Assembly: GCA_944390935.1 (NCBI GenBank)
Contig: CALXRU010000001.1
Coordinates: forward strand, 80,319-144,318
Length of the DNA stretch: 64,000 nucleotides
Source: Acidaminococcaceae bacterium
Lineage (GTDB): Bacteria > Bacillota > Negativicutes > Acidaminococcales > Acidaminococcaceae
Direction: 5' to 3'
The first letter of the stretch is position 1, and each line of letters opens with the position of its first letter. The translations under genes were made by a program, and so were the position numbers. Of the stretch, positions 16,273 through 23,065 are shown in pieces. The notes beneath the pieces are model-generated. The model saw nothing but the letters and a program-made list of their open reading frames with translations. It made no database searches and had not been told where the DNA came from.

Positions 16273-16848
16273 ATGCGTTTTAAATTAAGAATGGGCGTTT
16301 CCGGACGTCATTGCCATTTAAAAAGAGAAGATATGGATATTTTGTTCGGCTTCGGCAGTGAGCTGCATCCGCTTAAACCGATTGTTCAGCCGGGCCAGTT
16401 TACCAGCGAAGAATGTGTATACCTTGAAACCGATAAAGGCAAAATGAAACTGCGCGTTATCGGGCCGCTGCGTCCCTATACGCAGGTGGAGCTTGCCAAA
16501 ACCGATGCCCGCACGCTTGGCATTAACCCGCCGATTTGCTTCTCCGGTTATCTGGACGGCTCTTTGGGCGGCAGGCTGGTCGGTCCCAAGGGCGAAGTTG
16601 TTTTGAAGGAAGGCATTATGCTGGTTCAGCGCCACATTCACCTGTGCCCTGAAACCGCTGCCAAATACCATTTGAAAAACCATGACATTGTTGCGATGGA
16701 AACCACCGGCGCGCGTGCCCTGCGTTTTGAGCATGTTTATGTGCGTACCGGCCCGGACCATGCCGACGAAATTCATATCGACACCGACGAGGGCAATGCT
16801 TGCGGGCTTGAAAACGGCGCTCTTGTCGATATCGTAACCAAATATTGA
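16273..16848 (+). CDS. pduL: PduL-type phosphate acyltransferase
   Basis: Phosphotransacylase of 191 aa that interconverts acyl-CoA (acetyl- or propanoyl-CoA) and acyl phosphate. The repeated PduL domains are seen: GVSGRHCHL near the N-terminus with metal-binding His, PGQFTSEECVYL, GPKGEVVLKEG, and the second His set in VQRHIHLCPE. ATG 16273 has GAGGTG six bases upstream; the upstream GTG lies inside that SD. The protein begins directly with the catalytic domain and has no N-terminal encapsulation helix. No microcompartment shell genes are nearby, so it is most likely a cytosolic enzyme replacing Pta in acetate or propionate formation. Two secreted-protein genes follow in the same direction. 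Confidence 0.9.
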   Translation: MRFKLRMGVSGRHCHLKREDMDILFGFGSELHPLKPIVQPGQFTSEECVYLETDKGKMKLRVIGPLRPYTQVELAKTDARTLGINPPICFSGYLDGSLGGRLVGPKGEVVLKEGIMLVQRHIHLCPETAAKYHLKNHDIVAMETTGARALRFEHVYVRTGPDHADEIHIDTDEGNACGLENGALVDIVTKY

Positions 16849-16860
16849 TGAGGCGTTAAA

Positions 16861-18114
16861 ATGCGTAAAGTTTTATGTATGTCGCTGCTGCTGGTTCAAC
16901 TGGCGGCAACGGCATTTGCCTATACAGACAAAGAATCCGGCTTTAAGGCGTTAAGCCCCGCGGGCGATAATTACATTACCGCCGTCGGCAAAGGCTTTTA
17001 CGGCTTTGTTGAAGACGGCGGCGCAAGTGCTGGTTATGCCGAAGTTATAGCGCAGGAGCAGGCTGACAAGTTTTTTGGCAGCCCGTTTACTACTGCCGTT
17101 TTTGAAAAGAAATATAACGATATTTTGCTTTTGCAGCGTAACGGGGTAAGCCAACAGCAAATTTTAAAATTGGTTGATAACGTATTTGTTTCGCCGCTGT
17201 TCGCCCTGGAGGATGGGGAAGACCCTGAATACAGCCTTGAAGCGCAGAAACTTGGAGGCAACAAATATATCGTTGTTAAATATGAAGCGGGTGAGGGCGG
17301 CGAGCAGAGCCTGTATTTTACATCTGCCAACGATAAACTGTATATGCTGATGGCACCGCAGCAGCCTGCCAAAGCGCAGAACCTACCGGAAAGCACTGTC
17401 GGCGTTATCGCCGGTGCGGATGAAAATCCTGCAAGTTTGCCGGGCGAAAAATTTTTAAAGAAGTTTAAAACCATTAAGCCGCAGCCGCAAAGCCGGCCTT
17501 TAAGCTTTAGCGATAAAACCGCAGGCTATACCGTAAGCCTGCCGGACGACTGGTTTTACCTGCAATTAAAGGACGATTACAACGGCCAGACCGTTTGTTT
17601 TACCGCAGCGCTGCCGCTTGAGGCAATGCGCGAACTTGGCGCACAGGCGCTTGATTTGGGCGTGACTGACCTTGATTCTGCAATCACTGCGGCGCAGGAA
17701 GCAAACAGCAACGACGTAAAAGCTGCCAAAGCAGATTATTATGACATTTTGCGCCACGGAATTTTGCTGTGCAGCGTAAAAATGGACGACAGCCGCTGGA
17801 CTGATGAGCTGTTTGCCAACCCCAATAAGACGGCTTTGGAAACAAGGCAGATGCTGGAGGAGTTTAAAACCTACCTTGCTGAATACCAGCGCGACGTAAA
17901 AAGTTATGCTTACGATGTTAATGTAGAAGACGGGCAGGGGAGCTTTTATGTGCAGACCGAGTTAAGCCCGCTTGATACTGATTTTTACTACCACCTGTTT
18001 GCCGAAGGCAAAGTGTTTGATAAAACTGCCGTTGCAGCGCTTGTATACCACCGTACCGATGCCGAAGGCGAAAGCATGGCTTACAAGTTTTGGAACAATA
18101 AAATAACTGATTGA
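16861..18114 (+). CDS. Secreted protein of unknown function, tandem copy 1
   Basis: 417 aa with a signal peptide (residues 1-20, cleavage after AFA). I do not recognise the family. It appears to have two modules: the first contains YFTSANDKLYMLMA near residue 160, and the second begins SFSDKTAGYTVSLPDDWFY near residue 218. Both landmarks have counterparts in the next protein, so the two genes look like ancient tandem duplicates. The mature protein is rich in Asp/Glu and aromatic residues with no membrane segment, suggesting a soluble periplasmic or exported protein. GAGG precedes the ATG, 12 bases after pduL. Confidence 0.75.
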   Translation: MRKVLCMSLLLVQLAATAFAYTDKESGFKALSPAGDNYITAVGKGFYGFVEDGGASAGYAEVIAQEQADKFFGSPFTTAVFEKKYNDILLLQRNGVSQQQILKLVDNVFVSPLFALEDGEDPEYSLEAQKLGGNKYIVVKYEAGEGGEQSLYFTSANDKLYMLMAPQQPAKAQNLPESTVGVIAGADENPASLPGEKFLKKFKTIKPQPQSRPLSFSDKTAGYTVSLPDDWFYLQLKDDYNGQTVCFTAALPLEAMRELGAQALDLGVTDLDSAITAAQEANSNDVKAAKADYYDILRHGILLCSVKMDDSRWTDELFANPNKTALETRQMLEEFKTYLAEYQRDVKSYAYDVNVEDGQGSFYVQTELSPLDTDFYYHLFAEGKVFDKTAVAALVYHRTDAEGESMAYKFWNNKITD

Positions 18115-18146
18115 TAAGTTTTACTTATAAAAGAAGGTGTACATGT

Positions 18147-19820
18147 ATGAAAAAATTGTACGCAGGAATTTTAATGACCGGCGTTTTGTGCAGCTGCACG
18201 CTGCCTGCCGGTGCTTTTGAATACGTCAGCCGGGAAGCAGGCTTTTCGGTAACAATCCCTGACCAGAACATTATGGTAGTCGGCGAAAACATGTTTGCCG
18301 CCGAAAACCGTGTTTTTGACATGGACAAGCAAGCTGTAAAAACCAACGGCATGCACATGGTAACCTGCCTGACGCCGGAGCAGCTTAAACGCAATTTCAG
18401 CGCTGATTTTTCCACCGAAAAATTCAATGCCGACCTGCAAAACATCAAGCAGGCGTTAAAAACAACTAAAAATCCGCTGCAAAGCGACGCTTATAAATAC
18501 CTTAAACAGGCATCTGCCGGTGCTTATGTAAATTACAACGGCGAAGCCGGTGATTTGGGCGGGCTTTTGCAGTTAAATAATCAGCTTGGCGAGCTGGCGC
18601 AGATTGATAAAGTTGCTGTAGAAAATATCAACGGCAACGCTGCTTTAATGGTTGAATCCAGCATCGGCCAAATGGGCTTTGAACTGAAAATGCCGCTAAA
18701 AAAATCGGAACTGATACCTGACACGCCGGAAGATAAGGCAGAGCGCGACAAAATGGCCGAACAGGGCATGAAGGTTGAATTTAGCGACGACGGTTATGTA
18801 GTTGCGAAATTTGATAATCTGTACAGGCTGAAAGAAAAAACTTATCTGCTTTCCGCTAACGATAATCTGTACGCCGTAACCAGCATTTACGCTGCCGCGG
18901 ACAGCCTGCCGGGCATGGAAAACCTGTACAAACTTGATAATAAGGGCTTCAATAAATTGAACAAGGCACTTGTTAAAGGGCTTAAATTCAGCGTTCCGCA
19001 GCAGGCGCAGGCTTTGACGATTAACGATAACGTAAGCGGGCGCACGCTGAACCTGCCTGAAAAATGGCTGTATACCAGGACTGATTTCAGCAGTATTTAC
19101 GATATGGAAAAAGGCGGCTTTGAGCTGACTGCTTACAGCGCGCTGCCGGAAACTTCGCTGGAAAAAGCTGACGAAGCCGTTAAAACCTTCGGCGTCAGCT
19201 TTGATGACGAGGCTAAAACCTTAAAAATGGATTTATCGCAGTTTACCCTGCCTGATTTGCTGAACCTTGTAGAGGAAGGCGTGGTAATGGCCAGCGGCAA
19301 TTTTAACGGCGTAGCGCAGATTAAACCTGAGTTTCAGCAGTATGTTGATGAGTACAAGCTGATTTTTGACATGCCGGAAATAACGAAGGCCTCGTTTGAG
19401 AACGCCGTGCAGCAAGTCAGGTACAGCCTTACGGCGCAGGACGTTGCAGCCATTGAAAAATACTTAAAGGCAGAAAACTTTAATTATACCTTTGATATCA
19501 ATAATTACAATGGACGTTTGGTCTGCGACGCAAATCTGCACGCCAACATTCCGGACTTCTTTAAGGTAATCCAGCAGGCAAGCATTTTGGCAGAACAATC
19601 CGCAACGGCTGAAGAAGCCAAAGGCGCTTTTAACAGCGATGCGCTTTTTGCAATGATGAATGATAATCTTGTTCCGTTTGACTGCTATTTTAAAAACCAG
19701 CTTTACTTTGACAGAAGCCAGCGCTTTAACAACCTGTTTTATTTTACCAGGGGTGATAAGGCAGCTGCCAATGCGCAAATTATGAAGCAGTTTGATACGA
19801 CCGATTTATATTTGTACTGA
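18147..19820 (+). CDS. Secreted protein of unknown function, tandem copy 2
   Basis: 557 aa with a signal peptide ending near AGA (residue 23). The start ATG 18147 has AAGAAGG nine bases upstream; an in-frame TTG at 18111 would place charged residues before the signal and is rejected. The sequence shares YLLSANDNLYAV and TINDNVSGRTLNLPEKWLY with the preceding protein, in the same order and spacing class, but is about 140 residues longer. No catalytic motif was recognised. Two Cys in the signal region (CSC) do not form a good lipobox. An intrinsic terminator follows. Confidence 0.75.
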   Translation: MKKLYAGILMTGVLCSCTLPAGAFEYVSREAGFSVTIPDQNIMVVGENMFAAENRVFDMDKQAVKTNGMHMVTCLTPEQLKRNFSADFSTEKFNADLQNIKQALKTTKNPLQSDAYKYLKQASAGAYVNYNGEAGDLGGLLQLNNQLGELAQIDKVAVENINGNAALMVESSIGQMGFELKMPLKKSELIPDTPEDKAERDKMAEQGMKVEFSDDGYVVAKFDNLYRLKEKTYLLSANDNLYAVTSIYAAADSLPGMENLYKLDNKGFNKLNKALVKGLKFSVPQQAQALTINDNVSGRTLNLPEKWLYTRTDFSSIYDMEKGGFELTAYSALPETSLEKADEAVKTFGVSFDDEAKTLKMDLSQFTLPDLLNLVEEGVVMASGNFNGVAQIKPEFQQYVDEYKLIFDMPEITKASFENAVQQVRYSLTAQDVAAIEKYLKAENFNYTFDINNYNGRLVCDANLHANIPDFFKVIQQASILAEQSATAEEAKGAFNSDALFAMMNDNLVPFDCYFKNQLYFDRSQRFNNLFYFTRGDKAAANAQIMKQFDTTDLYLY

Positions 19821-19844
19821 TTTATGTTATAATTGAACAGTGAT

Positions 19845-19886
19845 TTAGAGGCTTAAGCAATAAAATGCCTGAGCCTCTAATTTTTT
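19845..19886 (+). terminator. Intrinsic terminator after the secreted-protein pair
   Basis: TTAGAGGCTTAAGCA pairs with TGCCTGAGCCTCTAA (two mismatches) across a short A-rich loop, followed by T6. Confidence 0.85.
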
Positions 19887-19903
19887 GCGGATTTACCAAA
19901 AAC

Positions 19904-20003
19904 ACGCCTTCATAAATCGCTTGTAAGATGATTTTAGATATACGCGCAACTAACTTATACTAAAATTATCGTAAAAACGCTTGAAACGAAAATATGAAGG
20001 CGT
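19904..20003. repeat. 100-nt nested imperfect palindrome (candidate structured RNA or MITE-like element)
   Basis: The outer arms ACGCCTTCATA (19904-19914) and TATGAAGGCGT (19993-20003) are exact inverted repeats. The inner arms GATGATTTTAG (19927-19937) and CTAAAATTATC (19960-19970) pair with one G-U. The arrangement is two stems with asymmetric internal spacers and a 22-base loop. No protein frame spans it. Confidence 0.5.
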
Positions 20004-20316
20004 AAGATAAAAAGCATATAAAATAATGACTTGATGATTTAAAACGGTTAATTTTTAGATAAAAGTACAGTTTAAAGGTAGTGAACGAAAGCAGGTTGGT
20101 AAAATTTTCAGTCCGATATAATTTTTGATGTAAAAATCAAACGATAATTTAATTACTTGATTGGTGCAGTGATTTATAAGCAAAATCCCTTGTTTAGAAA
20201 TTCTAAAATTTTACATAATATATATTATCGGACGTTGTAAATTATATTTTTCTCATTCTTTCCAATCGGCTTACTCCTGCCATCAGCAAAAAGCAAAACA
20301 AATTTTGCGAAACAGC

Positions 20317-20356
20317 AAACAAATGTTTTGACTACTCCGCTGATTACTGTTATAAT
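20317..20356 (+). promoter_or_regulatory. lexA promoter with candidate LexA operator
   Basis: TTGACT (20328-20333), 17-base spacer, TATAAT (20351-20356). The palindrome AAACAAATGTTT (20317-20328) abuts the -35. A palindrome of the same form lies in the recA promoter, which supports reading it as the LexA binding site and the gene as self-repressed. Confidence 0.75.
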
Positions 20357-20394
20357 AAATATATAACAAATAAACTTTCAGGAGGCTCTCATCA

Positions 20395-21054
20395 ATGGCC
20401 AGACATAAACGCTTTTCAAATTTTGAAGGACAGATTACCGAAGATATGCTGACCGAACGCCAGCGTCAGATTTTAGAATATATCCGCGAATGCGTTGCTA
20501 CTAAAGGTTATCCGCCTGCTGTGCGTGAAATTGGCCAGCATGTTGGTTTATCTTCCAGCGCAAGCGTGCATAACCACCTGCATAAATTAGAAGAATACGG
20601 CTTTTTACAGCGCGACCCTGCAAAACCACGTGCTTTGGAACTTACTCAGGACGCTGAATGGCGCCAGAAAACGGTTGTGCCCGTTCCGCTTGTTGGCCGT
20701 GTTACCGCAGGTATGCCTATTTTAGCCGTTGAAAATATTGAGGATACCTATCCTATTCCGCTTGATTTGCTTGGCAACGCCGAAGATGTGTTCATGCTTT
20801 CCGTGAATGGCGACAGCATGATTAAAGCCGGTATTTTGGACCACGACTATATTGTGGTACGTAAACAGAACTATGCCAATAACGGTGATATTGTTGTTGC
20901 GCTTATTGACGGTGAGGAAACTACCGTTAAGCGTTATTTCCGTGAGCTTCGCTGCGTACGTTTGCAGCCGGAAAACGATGCTTATGCTCCTATTGTTGGC
21001 GGTGATAACATTCAGGTTATCGGTAAGGTAATTGCTGTTTTCAGGATGCTATGA
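20395..21054 (+). CDS. lexA: SOS repressor LexA
   Basis: 219-aa repressor of the DNA-damage response; RecA filament triggers its self-cleavage. The N-terminal winged-helix domain spans ~residues 18-85 (ERQRQILEYI, PAVREIGQHVGLSS). The cleavage bond is Ala105-Gly106 in VTAGMP, the catalytic Ser is 141 in NGDSM, and the Lys is 179 in TTVKRY. AGGAGG precedes the ATG. A terminator lies downstream, so it is a single-gene transcript. Confidence 0.95.
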   Translation: MARHKRFSNFEGQITEDMLTERQRQILEYIRECVATKGYPPAVREIGQHVGLSSSASVHNHLHKLEEYGFLQRDPAKPRALELTQDAEWRQKTVVPVPLVGRVTAGMPILAVENIEDTYPIPLDLLGNAEDVFMLSVNGDSMIKAGILDHDYIVVRKQNYANNGDIVVALIDGEETTVKRYFRELRCVRLQPENDAYAPIVGGDNIQVIGKVIAVFRML

Positions 21055-21156
21055 TTTTAGAATGGTTTTAGAATAACGCTTATATAATTTTAATTGAGTT
21101 TATATATAATGTTTGTATGATGTCATTAAAACATCAATAATAAATCAAATAAAAAA

Positions 21157-21219
21157 TAAGCCCCTGCTTTTCAGCAAAGGCTTACGGATTTTAAGCAGAA
21201 CTTTTTGGTTCTGCTTTTT
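21157..21219 (+). terminator. Terminator region after lexA
   Basis: The second hairpin, AAGCAGAAC / GTTCTGCTT (21193-21216), ends in a T5 run and is a clear intrinsic terminator. Just before it, AAGCC..GGCTT (21157-21182) with an inner CTGC/CAGC stem forms another hairpin. Confidence 0.75.
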
Positions 21220-21234
21220 CGTTTTTATTGTAGA

Positions 21235-21339
21235 TTATTTAATAAAAAATGAGGAAAGCGTATTCATGAATATCACGGCAGCGGCAAGGCTGACCAGTAA
21301 AACTACTATGAAGATGATGAGTCTTAAAATCTTTTTCAT
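21235..21339 (-). CDS. Small single-span membrane peptide (34 aa)
   Basis: A short frame missed by a 60-residue cutoff. The N-terminus MKKILR is followed by a continuous hydrophobic stretch (IIFIVVLLVSLAAAVIF, residues ~8-24) and a short polar end finishing SSFFIK. It begins 24 bases after the stop of the PaaI-like thioesterase gene on the same strand, so it is probably co-transcribed. The SD is weak (GGTG about eight bases upstream). The positive-inside start plus a 17-residue hydrophobic core is unlikely in random sequence, but an overlapping plus-strand frame exists and expression is unproven. Function unknown. Confidence 0.5.
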   Translation of the reverse strand: MKKILRLIIFIVVLLVSLAAAVIFMNTLSSFFIK

Positions 21340-21362
21340 AACTTTGCACCATTAAAACTGAT

Positions 21363-21800
21363 TTACCATTTTTCAGGTATGTTTTCAAACTGGCCGATAA
21401 CGTACATCGTGCCGGTCATTTCAGTAAGCAGCGTACCTTCTTTATTAAAGGTTTCAACGTTGATGATGATAGTTTTATGACCGCGGTGAATTACCGTGCC
21501 AATAGCCGTTGCCACGTCGCCTGCATGCAGGTTTTTGATGAAGTTAATAGTGTAGTTGATGGTAACTACTCTTGCCCCCACGCTGGCACTGGCCATGCCA
21601 AGCGCTGTATCGGCAAGTGCCGCCAGTGAACCGCCGTGAGCAACTTCATAAAGGTTGGTATGCTTGGCTGCGTCAATCGGCATTTGCAGCTTCACTTTGC
21701 CGCATTCCACATCTACCAGCTCCATGCCGCACAGTTTCACAAAGCTGTTGATGCTGTATACGTTTTTGATTGTTTGCGTATATTCTTCTTTCGCGCTCAT
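21363..21800 (-). CDS. PaaI-family hotdog-fold thioesterase
   Basis: 145-aa acyl-CoA thioesterase of the PaaI/YdiI hotdog family. The core HGGSLAALADTALGMA has the usual His-Gly-Gly and catalytic acidic residue, and TINYTINFIKN is the typical long beta strand. Cytoplasmic, probably tetrameric by family. The substrate is unknown. It is downstream of hflX and the PLP-protein gene in one operon. A small membrane-peptide frame follows. Confidence 0.85.
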   Translation of the reverse strand: MSAKEEYTQTIKNVYSINSFVKLCGMELVDVECGKVKLQMPIDAAKHTNLYEVAHGGSLAALADTALGMASASVGARVVTINYTINFIKNLHAGDVATAIGTVIHRGHKTIIINVETFNKEGTLLTEMTGTMYVIGQFENIPEKW

Positions 21801-21818
21801 AAATACACCTCCGTTGAT

Positions 21819-23057
21819 TTACGCTTTCGGGCCTACCATCTGCGCTGCGCTCATAATGGCAATGCGCCCGTGTTCAAAGGTCAGGCCGCCCTGAAAATAA
21901 ACATTGTAAGGCTCGCGGCACGGGCCATCGGCGCTTAATTCAATGGACGCGCCCTGCACAAACGTACCTGCCGCCATAATAATTTCGTCCTGATAGCCCG
22001 GAATCATGGCCGGTACAGGCTCTACATGCGCATCTACCGGCGAATTGGTCTGAATTGCTATACAGAAGTTGCACAGGCGTTCGCGCGTTTCCAGACGGAT
22101 TGCCTGAATAATGTCGCTGCGGTTTTCTTCCGGCAGCGGTTTAACGGCGTAGCCCAGATTTTTAAACACTGCCGCTGCAAAGATTGCCGTTTTAACAGCC
22201 TGAGTTACAACATGCGGCGCCATAAACAAGCCCTGATAAAATTCACGCGCCGTATCGCCCAGCGTTGCGCCCATTTCTCCGCCCAATCCGGGAGCGGTAA
22301 GGCGGTAGGAAGCAAGCTCTACAAGGTCGGCACGGCCAACGATATAACCGCCGGTCGGCGCAAAGCCACCGCCCATATTTTTGATTAACGAACCTGCCAT
22401 CAGGTCTGCACCTACTTCGGTAGGCTCCTGTTTTTCGATAAATTCTCCGTAGCAGTTATCAACAAAACAGATAACGTCAGGTTTTACCTTTTTAACGGCG
22501 CTGCAAATCTCCCCTATCTGCGCCACGTTCAGCGTTTTGCGCACGCTACTGTATCCGCAGGAGCGCTGGATATGGATGAGCTTTGTTTTATCCGTAATGG
22601 CGCTGCAAATGGCTTCAATATCCGGTTTATCGTCCTGCATGTGGATTTCCTTATAAATTACGCCCATATCAACCAGCGAACCGGGAGTTTTTACCGGGCT
22701 GCCGATAATGGTCTGCATGGTGTCGTAAGGCGTACCGGTTGCAGCAATCATTTCATCGCCTGCGCGCAGCACTCCCAAAAGCGCAACTGCCAGCGCATGC
22801 GTGCCGCTGACGAACTGCGAACGCACAAGCGCAGCTTCCGCTTTAAAAATATCGGCGTAAATCAAATCCAAATTTTCGCGCCCAACATCGCTGTATGCGT
22901 AACCGGTGGTCGGTTTCAGGTAAAAGTCCGAAACCATGTGGCTGCGGAATGCTTTCATAACCTTTGCAGTATTGAACAGCGCGGCTTCTTCATAAATTTT
23001 GGCGTGTTTGTTTACTTCTTCAAGGGCAAGTTTTTCAATTTCCGTATAGTCTGTCAT
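21819..23057 (-). CDS. PLP-dependent methionine gamma-lyase-like protein (YnbB/Alr family)
   Basis: About 412-aa fold-type I PLP enzyme of the family annotated as methionine gamma-lyase-related or aluminium-resistance protein. The Schiff-base Lys is in GSLIKNMGGG, preceded by FVDNCYGEF, which binds the cofactor ring. SGTHALAVALLG binds the phosphate. In Bacillus the homologue ynbB also adjoins hflX, a well-known neighbourhood. The true reaction is not established. The start could be ATG 23057 or GTG 23069 (which overlaps the hflX stop as GTGA); neither has a strong SD, so coupling to hflX is likely. Confidence 0.85.
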   Translation of the reverse strand: MTDYTEIEKLALEEVNKHAKIYEEAALFNTAKVMKAFRSHMVSDFYLKPTTGYAYSDVGRENLDLIYADIFKAEAALVRSQFVSGTHALAVALLGVLRAGDEMIAATGTPYDTMQTIIGSPVKTPGSLVDMGVIYKEIHMQDDKPDIEAICSAITDKTKLIHIQRSCGYSSVRKTLNVAQIGEICSAVKKVKPDVICFVDNCYGEFIEKQEPTEVGADLMAGSLIKNMGGGFAPTGGYIVGRADLVELASYRLTAPGLGGEMGATLGDTAREFYQGLFMAPHVVTQAVKTAIFAAAVFKNLGYAVKPLPEENRSDIIQAIRLETRERLCNFCIAIQTNSPVDAHVEPVPAMIPGYQDEIIMAAGTFVQGASIELSADGPCREPYNVYFQGGLTFEHGRIAIMSAAQMVGPKA

Positions 23058-23065
23058 TAAAATTT

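Larger units (their letters stand above)
19887..20394 (+). other. Intergenic region: nested palindrome, then lexA promoter
   Basis: No open frame of convincing length. It holds a nested inverted repeat (19904-20003), a weaker inverted pair TCCGATA/TATCGGA about 110 bases apart (around 20112 and 20226), and the lexA promoter-operator at its right end. The rest is A/T-rich with nothing recognised. It could hold a small RNA gene, the remnant of a short transposable element, or simply a long leader; see findings. Confidence 0.5.

Noticed and set aside
21113..21355. Plus-strand frame of 80 codons after lexA
   Set aside because: It starts at TTG without an SD and reads through the lexA terminator hairpins. 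The opposite strand encodes a better small membrane peptide.
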